A stretch of DNA of 64,000 bases from Cynocephalus volans. Its lineage: Eukaryota > Chordata > Mammalia > Dermoptera > Cynocephalidae. Location of the stretch: the NCBI RefSeq assembly GCF_027409185.1, contig NC_084463.1, positions 114,396,133-114,460,132 of the forward strand, given 5' to 3'. A program made the translations under genes and the position numbers. How positions within the stretch are numbered: the first letter of the stretch is position 1; each line of letters starts with the position of its first letter. Below the pieces are notes generated by a model that ran no database searches, had not been told where the DNA came from, and saw only the letters and a program-made list of their open reading frames with translations. Shown one piece after another: positions 13,110 to 24,869 of the stretch.

Positions 13110-13680
13110 CCACCATAGCATTTTTGAAATAATGAAAAACTGAAAACTACCTAAATATCCAACAACAGGGACTTGGTTAAATAAATGATGCTACAGTCGT
13201 AGTATGGAACACTATGTGGCCATTAAAAATAATTTACTTATATAGGAAAATGAGAAGGGTAGGTGCTATGATCTGAATATTTGTGTCCCCCCAAAATTCA
13301 TATGTTGAAACCTAATCCCCAGTGTAATTGTATTAAAAGTTAGGGCCTTTAGGAAGTAATTAGCTCATGAGGGTGCTGCCCTCATGAATGGGATTAGTGC
13401 CCTTATAAAAGAGGCTTGAGGTAGCTTGATTGTCTCTTCTGCTATGTGAGGACAAGTAAAAGGCACCATCTCTGAAGCCAGGAGCCCCTCCAGTCAGCAA
13501 ACCTGCTGGCACCTTGATCTTGGACTTCCCAGACTCCAGAACTGTGAGAAATAAATTTCTTTTGTTTATAAATTACCCAGTCTAAGATACTTTGTTATAG
13601 CAGACTGAACAGATAATATAGTAAGATACAAAACAGTATATACAGTATATTTACAATTGTAAAGAAAGAAGGATACACAG
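13110..13680 (+). repeat. Old L1 3' fragment split by a MaLR LTR
   Basis: L1M 3' text (TGAAAACTACCTAAATATCC, then GGTTAAATAAATGATGC) resumes after the LTR with AAAACAGTATATACAG. The LTR at 13264-13618 is therefore the younger insertion. Confidence 0.6.
13264..13618 (+). repeat. MaLR-type LTR (MST/MLT1 class), solo
   Basis: It runs from GCTATGATCTGAATATTTGT through GCCCTTATAAAAGAGGC to GAACTGTGAGAAATAAATTT and TAGCAGACTGAACAG. A second copy is at 29508-29850. Confidence 0.75.
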
Positions 13681-13689
13681 ATAAAATAG

Positions 13690-14010
13690 ATAAGATACTG
13701 TTTATTAGCACCATGAACCTGGCACTATGCTAATCGCTTAAAACATTATCCAATTTAATCCACAAATCAACCATCTGAAGTGGGTTCTACTATTATTTGT
13801 ATTTTACAAAAAAGCAGCAGGACAGAGATGTCCTATGGCTGGTAAATGACTGAGTGCGTATTTGTTTTTTTGTTTGTTCCGTTGGTTGGTTTTATGGCGG
13901 CTGGCCAGTACAGGGATCTGAACCCATGACCTTGGTGTTACAAGGCTAGAGTGCATATTCGAACTCCACAGCTCTCATACTTAACCACTATGTGTAGATT
14001 AAAAACAAAA
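13690..14010 (+). repeat. MIR element split by a SINE
   Basis: MIR text (TTATTAGCACCATGAACC, then CAGGACAGAGATGTCC) resumes after the SINE with AACTCCACAGCTCTCATAC. Confidence 0.55.
13862..13950 (-). mobile_element. CYN-type SINE, reverse
   Basis: Truncated reverse copy with GGCCAGTACAGGGATCTGAA. It is flanked by a diverged duplication resembling GAGTGC(G/A)TATT(T/C)G. Confidence 0.75.
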
Positions 14011-14129
14011 AAGACTGACAGGATATTCAGTTATCCTAGATAGTGAGATCATAGGTGAGTTTTATTTTCTACTTTTTGTTTTTCTTTCTTCCTTCCTTCC
14101 TTCCTTTCTTTTTTAAAAGTAATTCCCCA

Positions 14130-14620
14130 TTCTCTTCTACCCCCAGCCCTTGAAAACCTCATATCTACTGTCTCTATGAATTTTTATATTCTAGACATTT
14201 CATATAAGTGGAATCATATAATGCCCTTTTATATCTTCTTTAGAGAAATGTCTATTCAAGTCCTTTGCCTATTTTTTAATACATTTTTTTGTCTTTTTGT
14301 TATTGAAATGTAGGAGTTCTTTATATATTCTAGGTATAGACCCTTATCAGATGTGTGATTGGTAAACACGTCTTCCATTCTGTGGCTTGCCTTCTCGTTC
14401 CTCAGTAGTGTTCTTTGATGCACATGTTTTTAATTTTAACGAAATCCAATATCTTTTTTTGTTGTTTTGGCAGCTGGCCTGTACAAGGATCCAAACCCTT
14501 GACCCTGATGTTATCAGCACCACACTCTCCCAAGTGAGCCACCAGCCAGTCCCAGTATCTTTTTTTATTAAGAAAAAATATAAAATTATGTTTATGAACA
14601 ATTTTTAATGTTATGGGCAA
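14130..14620 (-). repeat. L1 fragment, antisense, with nested SINE
   Basis: Antisense L1 phrases are clear: GTCTATTCAAGTCCTTTGCC, GTAGGAGTTCTTTATATATT and CCCTTATCAGATGTGTGATT. A CT-rich simple repeat precedes it at 14088-14115. Confidence 0.75.
14461..14552 (-). mobile_element. CYN-type SINE, reverse, in L1
   Basis: GGATCCAAACCCTTGACCC and TCTCCCAAGTGAGCCACC are visible. It lies between near-identical copies of a (C)CA(A/G)TATCTTTTTTT duplication. Confidence 0.8.
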
Positions 14621-14639
14621 AGCAGGAGCCCAAGTTGTG

Positions 14640-15720
14640 CAGATATAATCTATGTAAAAATAAGTGACAGATAATCTGCAAGGGAGAATTAACTATTCCA
14701 GGAAGACTGAGAATGAGGGACGATATATAAAAAATACTTATGTCACCCTCCATCACTCATTTTGAACTGTGATGGCTGCTTTGTCTGTTTCTTCCCTGCA
14801 GCAGCTTTCCAAAGAGAGGCACACCTACTGCTCCAAGGGGACTGAGCCCTTAAATTGAGCTCCCTGTAGCACCCAGGCCAGTTTTCAGAGCTCCAAACAG
14901 GTCTTTCTTTTATCCACACCCCTTACCAGGACAGTGACTATGGCTGTTTTAAAGATTTGTGAGGAACTCAGAAAAGACCAAAAGAGTGGAAGGGAGGAGA
15001 GGGGAGTCCTTTCTTCCTTCACATGACAGGATAAGATATTTGGAGCTTTCAGAACAGAAGGGCACAACTTCAAGAGCAGCCAGGTAAATTTATGTAGACA
15101 GCTGACAGAACCTGACAATAAGGCAAGGTAGACAGCTCTTCAGAAGCTTTTTAAAATGCAGTGGTTTCTAGGCCCCATTCCTGCCCCACAGAATTACACT
15201 GTTTCAGGGGAGAACTGAAAGGAAATGCTTTGTGATTGCAATCTTCCCTCCTGTGCCCCATGGGGCCAGGGATACTTCTGTCTCCCGCAGGTGCAACACC
15301 CGTGGTTTGGTGAGAACAAACAGGTTTTTCTTCACCAGAGCACTCAGGATCCCCGGAGAGAGTGTGTGAGCTACAGCGTCCTAGAATGTCAGACGGGGAA
15401 GGGGACTGAGAGATCTTCCACTCCACCCCTCCTATATTAGTCAGTGTTGGGGCTTTAGGGAGCCCACTAAATAACGGCTCTCTTCTCCCTGAAGTTCTGA
15501 ACCAATTGAGAAATAGGACACAGAAAACCAACAGATATGAATCAAAATGTCAGCTTTATTACTGATACAAGCTAGACCGGAGGACATGGTTTAGGTGTGA
15601 GGCCAAATGGGCTTGCCCACACTGTTCCCAGAATAAACTTACCACCCAGTTACAGGCAGGGCTGGAAACACTGCAGGCCTCATCTTTTGGGGATCTTCCT
15701 CTGTAAAACTTGTGGCACAT
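14640..15720. other. No recognised element
   Basis: Single-copy-looking intergenic sequence. The ORFs at 15151-15531 (minus) and 15225-15440 (plus) overlap each other and have no domain. I do not call them. Confidence 0.4.
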
Positions 15721-15727
15721 ATGAGAC

Positions 15728-15905
15728 TACCTCAAAAAGTTCATGGAACAATAGATAACACTAATTTTTTTACAGATTTTTTTACTGTTTATTGGGGGGG
15801 CAGCTGCCTAGTAAGAGGATCCAAACCTTTGACCTTGGTGTTATCAGGAACATGGTCTCCCAAGTGAGCTAACCAGCCAGCCCCCTCTACAAACTTTGTA
15901 AAGCA
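15728..15905. repeat. Mariner-type palindromic MITE, interrupted
   Basis: The left end CTCAAAAAGTTCATGGAAC and the right remnant near 15888-15905 resemble the terminal repeats of the MITE at 45482-45562. A CYN SINE occupies the middle. Confidence 0.5.
15795..15885 (-). mobile_element. CYN-type SINE, reverse
   Basis: It contains GGATCCAAACCTTTGACC, TTGGTGTTATCAGG and GTGAGCTAACCAGCCAGCC. Confidence 0.8.
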
Positions 15906-16094
15906 CCCTCCTAGAGGAACAGAACAACTGTCCCCTTCGGTGGGGCTGGCTCCCAAAGAGAAGAAAGGGAGGAGTTAAACTGAGCATGCTCAGATCATTC
16001 TTCCAACTCACTAATCAGATGATTCACACCTTCTTGGGGAAGAATGAGTAAATGGTGGAGAGAAAGAAAAGGAACCCTACTCTAATGATACTCA

Positions 16095-16268
16095 AATTTC
16101 AGTGGGCATCAGAATCACCTGGTGGGCTTATTACAACACAGATTGCTGAGCTCCCCTCTCAGAACCCTGACTCAGTAGCTCTGGGGTATGGCCTGATAAA
16201 CTGTGTTTTTTAACCAGTTTCCTGCTGTTACTGCTGATCTAGGGATCACACTTTGAGAACCACTGCTC
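16095..16268 (+). repeat. MER20 (hAT-Charlie) copy
   Basis: CATCAGAATCACCTGG, GGGCTTATTACAACACAGAT and ACACTTTGAGAACCACTGC are the MER20 hallmarks. Confidence 0.8.
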
Positions 16269-16562
16269 GAAGAGTATCTCTTCACTAGGAAGAATAAATG
16301 TTCCCCATGACAGCCATGACTTGATTGGTTGCTGGTGACAAACCAACTGACACTGAAATAAAAAAAGAGAATTTCCTGTTCGTGTAACTAAATGACACGT
16401 CAGTGTAAATTCAAGCATGACTACACTCAGAGACTCAAGTGATGTCTTCAGGACTCTTTCACTCTCTCTATTTCTCAGCTCTGTTTGTTCTATGTGGCCC
16501 CAGTTCTAGGCAGGGTTTCCCCTGGTGTCAACAAGATGGCTCCACGTATATTCTTTCCCCCG

Positions 16563-16760
16563 AGCTGGTGTTTCTCAAACCTCAGCATGAATCAGAACCA
16601 CCTGGAGGGCTTGTTAAAACATAGATTGTTGGGCCCCACTTCTGGAGTTTCTGATTCAGTAGGTCTGGGGTAACACCCTAGAAATGGCATTTCCAACAAA
16701 TTCCCAGGTGAAAATATTGTTGCTGCTGGTGTGGGACCACATTTTGAAAATGACTGCTCA
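16563..16760 (+). repeat. MER20 (hAT-Charlie) copy
   Basis: TGAATCAGAACCACCTGGAG, GGGCTTGTTAAAACATAGAT, TTTCTGATTCAGTAGGTCTG and ACCACATTTTGAAAATGAC mark a second copy 300 bp from the first. Confidence 0.85.
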
Positions 16761-17159
16761 AAGCAGTTTCTGAAGAAAAACAAAGGGAGATTCTCTCTCC
16801 TAACTGTTCCTAACATACCTTTGAAAAAAATTCTGAAATTGAGTCTCGTTGGTTCGAATTGGTTGGATGTGAGCTGCATGCCCATCCCTGAGCCAATAAC
16901 AGTGATGTTCTTAGTGGCCAGGCTTGAGTCATAAATTTCCCTAAGTACTCCAGAGGTACCTGGAGATGCAGGTAGGGTTAACCTCACAAGAGCTATCTGG
17001 ACTGAAAATAGGCAAGGGTTAAGGGCTATCAGAAGAATGGCAAATGGCTGCAGGGGAAGCACAAACAATACTTGTTCTCTACCCTTTGTCTCATGAATTA
17101 AGAATCAAAAGGTTAAGTGGCCACTCTGTTTTATCCCATTTAGAAGATAGAAATTTTTT

Positions 17160-17400
17160 CAAAGGGCAGCTTGGCACAGTAGAGAGAGTGAATGGGTTTT
17201 AAAACAAGAAAACTTGACACCAAATCCTATCTGCACCACTCACTGGTTTAGGCCAGATCAGTAAACCTCTGAAGTATTTAGCTCCTCTCTTTAGTGTTTT
17301 AAAATGAAAATAACAATAACACCTACTCACAGGGTGGGATGTGTGATGATTTACTAGAACTTGTAAGAATGCTTTATTAGGAAAATATTAGATAGCTGTG
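17160..17400 (+). repeat. MIR element
   Basis: It reads GGCACAGTAGAGAGAGTG, then CACCACTCACTGGTTTAGG and AACCTCTGAAGTATTTAG, then the AAATGAAAATAACAATAACA tail region. Confidence 0.7.
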
Positions 17401-18125
17401 AATTTTAAATTATTTTACAAGTTTATGTGAATTATAATATATATGAAAATTAAAACTACATAGACACGCTGTTTTTTGTTTAATAAGTACTATTTTTCCT
17501 CTACAAAATTGGCAAGATCAAATATGTATTTGATAACATTATTGAGTGAAAGTCTAGGGAAAGGGACACTTCGATTCATTGCTGGTTGAGCCCAACCCAT
17601 ATTCTAAGGCCTCTTAACATACTCAGTGGCCCAATGCCCCTTAGAATTTTATTTCTTTTCCTGAGGGTTTTTTCTGAACTGCAGAAGTCCATTCTGGCTG
17701 CCAGCAGGCTAGGCCAGGGAATTATCCCATCTCATGCCCCCAACCTCCAGGGCAGCTTTCAGCTAATGACACTTGGGAATTGCAGCTCCCTCACCTCTTA
17801 TTAGAAAAATCCAGAAGTGAGTATTTTACACCATTTCTCATAATTTCCCAGTGGGATTAAGCTCCAGTCACTCACTGTTGTAGCTGGCTTAATAACCATC
17901 CCTTTAATAGCTGCCTTCCCTTCTCTATAGCACCTGCCCTGCCCCCAGCTTTCTGGTAGTCCCTGCACTTCCCAAGTATACTACTTGCACTAGAATCATT
18001 GTCACAGAGGTATGCTTATGGAGCCCCAACCAAGAGATAAACACTTTTTGGGAGTGGGTAACGTCTAGCAACATCACAAATTCACATGTCCTTTGTCCTA
18101 GCAAATCTAATTCTAATAACTTCAA
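17401..18125. other. No recognised element
   Basis: Unremarkable intergenic sequence. Confidence 0.4.
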
Positions 18126-18129
18126 CAAG

Positions 18130-18480
18130 TACATTCACACACATGGGAAATAACATATATAAGGCTGTTCACTGAAGCACTTTTTGTGATAGTAAGATAA
18201 GAGACTGACATATATTAAATGTCCATTAATAGGGAGCTGGTCAAATAAGGCAAAGTTCATTGATACAAGGAGATACTATGCAGCAAAAAAGAAAAATAAA
18301 AAAAAAGGAATTCCTTATAACTAACTTGGAATAATCTTCAAGATTTATTTAAATGAAAAAAAAAAAAAAAAAAACACAGGATACCAAACGGCATGTATAA
18401 TACAGTACCACTTGTGTAAAAAGGAGGGAGCACATATAAACGTGTATCTATAATCATATAGATTGCATAAGGATCATATG
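18130..18480 (+). repeat. Old L1 3' fragment
   Basis: AAGGCTGTTCACTGAAGCAC and TTAAATGTCCATTAATAGGG followed by A-rich tracts are typical of an L1M 3' region. Confidence 0.6.
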
Positions 18481-19090
18481 TAATCTATATAGATTATTGT
18501 TGTAATCATATAGAGTAATTCTAGAAGGATAAAGAAGCAACTGGGAGACTTTTTATATAAACTCTTTGGTGCCTTTTGATTTTATTTTTGTTTTTTTGGT
18601 GCCTTTTGAATTTTGAAGCACGTGAGTATATTACCTATTCAGAAAAATTAATTAAAACATCTTTAAAATAAATGTGGGAAAAGAATTTTATATTCAGAAA
18701 GATATTTTAAGAGATATTTTTTATTAAGATATTATTATGTAATATTTTATCTTAAGAAAGATATTTTGAGTCATTTCAGAAACATTTATTTTTATAAAAT
18801 TAGATGTAATTGTCATTGTAAGTAACCAGAAATACTACAAACTAAAAAATTACATATTGTAATATGTCCAAAAAATATATACCAACGGCCATCTAGAGCT
18901 TTAAAACATACAACAATGTGTTAATTAACCAGAGAGGGAGAAAGAATAAAAGACGGGAAGTTTGTTGAAAAGTCCAAAGTCACACTTCGGGACTTGGAAG
19001 CTCTCATTACAAATAACATCTCCTCTGTCCTTTGAACCTCTTATGAGGTGGGTGCTTTATAGGCACATTCTCTTGTGTGTACTACAAACA
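18481..19090. other. AT-rich sequence, no recognised element
   Basis: It includes a short duplication of TTTGGTGCCTTTTGA at about 18561 and 18597. Nothing else is nameable. Confidence 0.4.
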
Positions 19091-19142
19091 TACCAGGGCA
19101 CTTCAAAAAGTTCATGGAAAAATAGAAATGAAAGATAATGCA

Positions 19143-19280
19143 GGGCCGAGCCCGTGGCGCACTTGGGAGAGTGCGGCGCTGGGAGCGCGGCGACACTCCC
19201 GCCGTGGGTTCGGATCCTATATAGGACTGGCCGGTGCACTCACTGGCTGAGTGCCGGTCACAAAAAAAAAAAAAAAAAAA
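19143..19280 (+). mobile_element. CYN-type SINE, long GC-rich form
   Basis: GGGCCGAGCCCGTGGCGC, GCGCTGGGAGCGCGG, GTTCGGATCCTATATAGG and GCTGAGTGCCGGTCAC are followed by an A run. It is flanked by GATAATGCA at 19134-19142 and 19281-19289. Confidence 0.9.
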
Positions 19281-19308
19281 GATAATGCAAACCTTTCCAT
19301 GAACTTTT

Positions 19309-19375
19309 TTTGTGGAGTGGGGCGTGGCTGGCTACTACAGGGATTTGAACCCTTAACTTTGGTGTTATAACACTG
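19309..19375 (-). mobile_element. CYN-type SINE fragment, reverse
   Basis: TTGAACCCTTAACTTTGG and TTATAACACTG identify it. It is flanked by CCATGAACTTTT at 19297-19308 and 19376-19387. Confidence 0.85.
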
Positions 19376-19721
19376 CCATGAACTTTTGGAAGTACCCTTA
19401 TATTATCATTCAAACATTCAAATTTTGTAAGTGAGGAGACTAAGACTCTGGGAGCTCAGGGTACTGGTTAAAGGTCACATAAATAGAATGTGAATTTGGT
19501 CTGAGGTTTATCTGACCTCAAGACAAGATTTATGCCAACTTTCCCTCAGTGCTACCTATTAAAGATGCAGACCTTGATAAGAGCATTGAATAAGGGCTCA
19601 TATCCTAAGGTCCAGGCCTGAAGCTACCCTAGTGAGCTGGCAGGAAAGCCATTTGATCTTTGGCTCCTCTGCACAGATTTTCATGCATAACCCAGAGCTC
19701 AGGGACCAGCAAGAGAGTTCT

Positions 19722-19857
19722 TGGTTCTTTGTTAGTTTGTTTTTTATGGGAATCTGAACCCGTGACCCTGGAGATATAAGGTTGCACTCTAGCCAACTGA
19801 GCTAACCAGCCAGTCTTTTTCTTCCTTTTTTTTTTTTTTTTTTTTTTGTTTTGCTTT
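19722..19857 (-). mobile_element. CYN-type SINE, reverse
   Basis: GAATCTGAACCCGTGACC and CAACTGAGCTAACCAGCCAG lie next to a T run. It is flanked by copies of AGAGAGTTCTT at about 19713 and 19860. Confidence 0.85.
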
Positions 19858-20404
19858 AAGAGAGTTCTTCTTGGTCCATACCTTTCTGTGACTGGAGCAT
19901 GCCAGCACCTGGGGCCATACTACAGGGCAGGAATCCATCAACACTGATTTGGAAAATGTTTTTTTGACAAATGTTTAGTAAACACCTTTTATGTGCACTA
20001 AGCTGAAAGTTCAGGAAGATACAAATCATTTTGCTTTTGCAGTCCCAAACATAGAAGTTTCACAGAAAATATTTGTAGAGTGAATAAATGAACTAACCAT
20101 TGGCACCATAGTGTGAAGTAGTGTGGGAAGTCCAAGGAAGTAAAATACACAGTCCCAGGATACAACTCAGTCAAGGAGACAATACAAAAATACTGCAATA
20201 CCTAGGTAAGAGTAGAAGACAGGCTATAAATAAGGCCTTAGCAACAAGTGAAGTCTGAGCTACAGATTAAAGGTGGGAAATAGGCTGGAATGATGGGAAG
20301 ATGACATCTGGATAGGCAGAGATAAAGAGGAAGGCATTCTAGGGAAGAGAGTTTCTAATGGAGATGTAGTATAAGCCCAATATCTTGATGCAGGGGTAAG
20401 TATT

Positions 20405-20570
20405 ACAAGATTTGGAATTAGACAGCACCAGGGTTCGAATCCCAGATCTACCCTTTATTGATGGACACAGTTATTGAACCTCTCTGACAAGGATAATATC
20501 TTAAAAGGCCATTGTGAAAATTAAGCAAATTAATTATATTGAGGGCCTAGCCCAGTGCCTCACTCATAGT
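20405..20570 (+). repeat. MIR element
   Basis: The MIR order GGGTTCGAATCCCAGATC, TTGAACCTCTCTGAC, then CCCAGTGCCTCACTCATAGT is clear. Confidence 0.75.
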
Positions 20571-21455
20571 AGGATTTCGATGAATGTTTCTACACTTCTG
20601 ATGCACCGAACCCAAAACTCCTCACCCCAACAGCGGCAACAGGCAACACTGGAGAAAGGGTGCTGACTGGAGCACTGGGAGAGATTTGTGGGACTAAGCT
20701 CCAAGAAGTAGACGGGGACTAGAGGTATTATGGAATGGAAGAATGGGGCTTCAGAGACAGGCTGAGATGTTTGGACTATACAGCCTCCACTGGTAGTCAT
20801 TTTAGATGACTGGTCTTCAGGATCATGCCCTTCTTGCAATGCCTGCCTGAATCCAGACTGGAGCGAAGAAAAACTGTGGATAGGAGAGAGGAAATGTATT
20901 TGCCTCCATACCCCTGAAGTCCCCCAGACCTAAAACCAACTGGAGAATGATGGGGAATTGGGATCCTCAAATGATACATGGGGCCTCTACAGATCCATGG
21001 GACAGGCTGAAACCGGTTGGGGGCAGCAGGGCAGAGGGAGTTACTTCATTGCTGTCCCTGATGTCACCTCGCCTCTGTCAGTCAGTCCCACAGCCTCAGT
21101 GGTCACCACCCCAAGCTCCAGGCCTGAGACACAGAGACCTCTCTTCTCCAGATCTCGGTGCCCCCCCACCCCTGGCTTCTTGCTCTTTGGTTCTTCACTT
21201 CTCTTTGTTTCTGTTTCAGTCTCTACTTCAGCTTTTCTGTCTCTGTTTTAGCTGTTCTCTCTCACTTTGTTTTTATCTCAATTGTCTGAGGTTCTTTCTC
21301 CATTTTACTCACATTTCTCTCAATAACAGTCCTGGCTCCCTGGAAATTTTTCTTTGCACTGCTAAAACCCAACACAAAGCAAAACAAGCAAACAAAACCC
21401 AAAATACACTCAGAGGCCTGCTTATTCACAAAATCATATGAATCTAAAGGCCAGT
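20571..21455. other. No recognised element
   Basis: It includes a CT-rich stretch near 21190-21300 that produces a long low-complexity ORF on the plus strand. I do not call it. Confidence 0.4.
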
Positions 21456-21910
21456 ATAATAATTTAGATTCATACCATATACAAAAATATATCTCAGATA
21501 TATGAAAGATAGAAGAGTTAAATATATAAAAGCCAAATCACAGAAAAACTGGCAGGAAACTGAGTTCACTGTTTATCAGATCTTTGGAGGAATGATAGCT
21601 TTCAAAGCATTGCAAAAAAAGAAATCACAAAGAAAAAGATAAACAGATTATTACATAAAAATGTGAAGCTTCTATAGAAAGAAAAGTAACAAGACAAAAA
21701 GGAAAAGAAAAATGGACTAGGAAAAATAATTGCAGTAAGCATTCGAAGAATGAATATCTAAATTATATAAAGTTCATGTCACAAAAAGAAAAACTAAAGC
21801 TTGAATAAACATATCTCCCATAAGTTGAAATATAACTACAGTATAAGTCAACATAAGGAAAAATGTTTAGCTACTTATTTTCAAGCATGTGCAAATTAAA
21901 ATATTAATTG

Positions 21911-22118
21911 GGGGCCAACTCATGGCTCACTCAGGAGAGTGTGGTGCTAATAACACCAAGGCCGTGGGTTCGGATCCCATATAGGGATGGCCGGTTAGCT
22001 CACTGGGTGAGCATGGCGCTGACAACACCAAGTCAAGGGTTAAGATCCCCTTACTGGTCATCTTTAAACTAAACTAAAATTAAATTAAATTAAATTAAAT
22101 TAATAAATAAAATAAAAT
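21911..22118 (+). mobile_element. CYN-type SINE dimer
   Basis: Two tRNA-Ile-like units follow one another (GGTGCTAATAACACCAAGG, then GGCGCTGACAACACCAAG), ending in a TAAAT-type A-rich tail. It is flanked by AAAATATTAATTG at 21898-21910 and from about 22119. Confidence 0.9.
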
Positions 22119-22319
22119 AAAATATTAATTGGAACTATTTCCCTAACATTATACTAGCAAAAATTAAAACACTGATAATACCCAATGCTTCTGGTTAGGT
22201 AAATTTACACAATACTTTTGGAACATTATTTGGCAATAATTAGCTAGAAACTTTAAACTATTTGGACCTTTGTTCCTTAATTCCATTCCAAGGGATTTAT
22301 TCTAAGGCAGCAGATTTTA

Positions 22320-22476
22320 TTTTTTTTATTTAATTTAATTTAATTTTTTCTTTTAAAAGATGATCTACAAGGGGATCTTAACCCTTGACTTGGTGTTGAC
22401 ACGCTCTCCCAAGTGATCTAACCAGCCTACATAGGGATCCGAACACCTGGCCGTGGTGTTATCAGCATCACACTCT
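22320..22476 (-). mobile_element. CYN-type SINE dimer, reverse
   Basis: Two reverse tRNA-like units are visible (AACCCTTGACTTGGTGTTG, then GGCCGTGGTGTTATCAGC). The flanking duplication CTAAGGCAGCAGATTTTA at 22302-22319 and 22477-22494 is a perfect 18 bp. Confidence 0.92.
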
Positions 22477-22847
22477 CTAAGGCAGCAGATTTTAAACTAT
22501 TCTTCTTGCAGTCCTAGAAGTGCTGCAGAATTGTCTGTGGAACTGTTAGGGAGGGTTTATGATAACCAGAGTTCAGGGCTATAAGCAAGAGAAACTAACC
22601 CTGACATCTTATGCAAAAAGGCAATGCAGTGGGAAAACTCAGAGGTTCACAGAATCAATGGGAAGCTGTAGAACCAGGTTCTGAAAACAGGCAAGAAACA
22701 AGAGAATTCCAGAGGGCTAGGCAACTGGAACAACACCACACATCACAAAGCAAGCACAGTTAGGTGCATGTAGCACTGCTGCTGAGAGGAAAATGACTCC
22801 AATCACCCCCACACTGTCATATGCTCATGATTCAAAGACATGGGAAA

Positions 22848-22968
22848 GGGGCTGGCTGGTTAGCTCATTGGTTAGAGCGCAATGTTATAACACCAAGGCC
22901 TAGGGTTTGGATCCCTATACAGGCCAGCTGCCAAAAATAAATAAATAAATAACCCAAAACATCAACAA
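22848..22968 (+). mobile_element. CYN-type SINE monomer
   Basis: GCTGGTTAGCTCATTGG, TTATAACACCAAGGCC and GGATCC precede an AAATAAAT tail. The duplication around AAAGACATGGGAAA (22834-22847) is slightly degraded on the right. Confidence 0.82.
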
Positions 22969-22984
22969 CAAAAACATAGGAAAC

Positions 22985-23750
22985 AATGTCTGATTGACGG
23001 AACCTAAATCACATGGGAATGACTTCCCAACTCTACACACATATGGAGAACCTCCAAACAGAAGACTTGGGTACTAATTGCAAGATGATACTGATGCTGG
23101 ACAGCTGAAAAGCAGGAAATATCTATCTACCACTTGGTGACATTTAGGGGTGCTGACTATATAAAGCTCTAAGTCCCTTGCCCTGACTTCAGGCAGAGCA
23201 ACCCCACTTTCATCAGTTTTTCCAAATAGGCTTCCAGGCAAGACCGTGTTTTGAAGGAAGGTTTCTGCAGCTTCAGCACATTTGAGCAGCCCTTGTGACA
23301 GCACCAGGAAGGCTGGTTTAATACACATTACCAACTCTTTTCTTTCTTTCTGCTTCCCAAGAAAGAAGCTGAAAAGACATTGTTTTTGTAGCCTCCTTTA
23401 CAGGTAGGGGTGACTATGTAACACAATTCTTGTCAAGTGAGCCATAAGTCTATGTCTACTAGGGGTGATTTGGGGATGATAAAAAGAAAAAGGCACACCT
23501 GACTGGCATTATCTCTTCCTCTTTTCTGCCTTGAATGCTGACATCATGACTGGAACTTCAGCAGTAATTCTGAGAACATAAGTCTGAGAAAAAGGCCAAG
23601 AGAACAGAAGCCGATGGCCATCCACTTCTGAATGTCTTGTCATATGAGAAAAATAACTCCTTATTTAAAAGGCCATTTAGAGAAGTTTTTTGTTCCTTGC
23701 AGCTAAAAGCATTACTTATTGGTACACTCCTAAGAGAAAAATCCAAAAGA
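22985..23750. other. No recognised element
   Basis: Part of 23340-23560 resembles an old interspersed repeat but I cannot name it. No gene seen. Confidence 0.35.
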
Positions 23751-23754
23751 AGTA

Positions 23755-24010
23755 AAAATATATATTGATAAGTTGTTTGTTACAGACTTTTCCAAATTGG
23801 TAAAAAAATAAATAAATAAAAATGAAAAAGAACTAAATCTAAATATGTAAGGAGATTGATTAAATAAATCATAGTCAATCCACTGGATGAACTATTATGC
23901 CTATTTTAAGCTGGATAATTATAAAGTCTTTACATGCTTACGGCATAATAATTAAAACAGTGATATACGTAATTGTATCTGTGTTATTGTACTATACGTA
24001 AAAACCCAAC
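23755..24010 (+). repeat. Old L1 3' fragment
   Basis: GGAGATTGATTAAATAAATC and GGATGAACTATTATGCC are L1M-like. Confidence 0.45.
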
Positions 24011-24039
24011 TGCCTGTAGTGGTCACATTCATCTTTCAA

Positions 24040-24660
24040 GTAGCCCTAAACAACCATGTCCTGTGTGATGTGGCCCTATGACCTCTCCCCATCCAACATA
24101 CACACACAGTTGATTGGCTCGGGTGGGCAACTGATCCAGGGTAGCCAACATCCTTTAAGATGATTTACTGCAAAACTCTCAGCTGAAACAGGGGCAAATT
24201 GAGCCAATAGGTTTCTCATCCTTTGGAATCTGGTTTGGGGAATGCCAGGAGAAGTAGGCCAATCACATCAGGAGCTGAAGCTTAAAGAATTCATGGATCA
24301 TGTGGCAAAGCAGAGGCTGTGAGGGGATGTGGACACACATGTTATAAGGAACCAGAAAATGCTAGGCTGAGAAAATATACAGTCTACTCACATGAGGAAG
24401 TCAGCCAGGTGAATGTAGAGAAAGAGGTAGACGCAGGAAGAAGCAAAAGCACAAAGAGTAGCTAACTTAGGTAAATGGCAGAGTGAAGACCAAGAGTTTT
24501 GCTAGTGAGTTCTGGAGAGCTGCCTTAGATCCAGAACAACTTTCCAAGACCGGTCCAACAGGCCTAGCTGGATTTCAGTCCCTTTTGCTAAATTTCAGTG
24601 GGACACTTTTCCCTTTTGGCTAAATGGTTTCAATTAGACTCCATAGCCAGTGTGAGTATG
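24040..24660. repeat. Ancient interspersed repeat, family not identified
   Basis: The order of short blocks (AGATCCAGAACAACTTTCC, TTGCTAAATTTCAGTGGGA, AATGGTTTCAATTAGAC) parallels the region at 58960-59650 in the same orientation. They look like two diverged copies of one old element. Confidence 0.4.
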
Positions 24661-24869
24661 CATTTTTGGGAACTTTAATAGCCTAACAGAGCTGTAAACA
24701 CACAACTATGGAAAAATTCACTTTGCATATGGACAGGGACAGGAACATGAAAAAATAAAAACAATCAATTTGTTAGAGAAGGGACTTTGTGGATGATATT
24801 TCTTTTGAAGAATTCATTAGTGTTGCTGTAATGTTTTTACACTAAATAACAATTAAATTTCAAAACCAC

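Larger units (their letters stand above)
19094..19400. repeat. Mariner-type MITE hit by two SINEs
   Basis: The left arm GGCACTTCAAAAAGTTCATG and the right arm CCATGAACTTTTGGAAGTACCC are inverted repeats of one short palindromic element. Two CYN SINEs (19143-19280 and 19309-19375) separate the pieces. Confidence 0.7.
21460..22500 (+). repeat. Old L1M fragment with two SINE dimers
   Basis: A-rich L1M ORF2-end-like sequence (for example CATAAAAATGTGAAGCTTCT, then ACAATACTTTTGGAACATTA) is interrupted at 21911-22118 and 22320-22476. Confidence 0.5.

Noticed and set aside
16592..17068. 158-codon minus-strand ORF
   Set aside because: It overlaps a MER20 copy. No domain.
20947..21441. 164-codon plus-strand ORF with hydrophobic stretch
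   Set aside because: The hydrophobic part is translated CT-rich low-complexity DNA.
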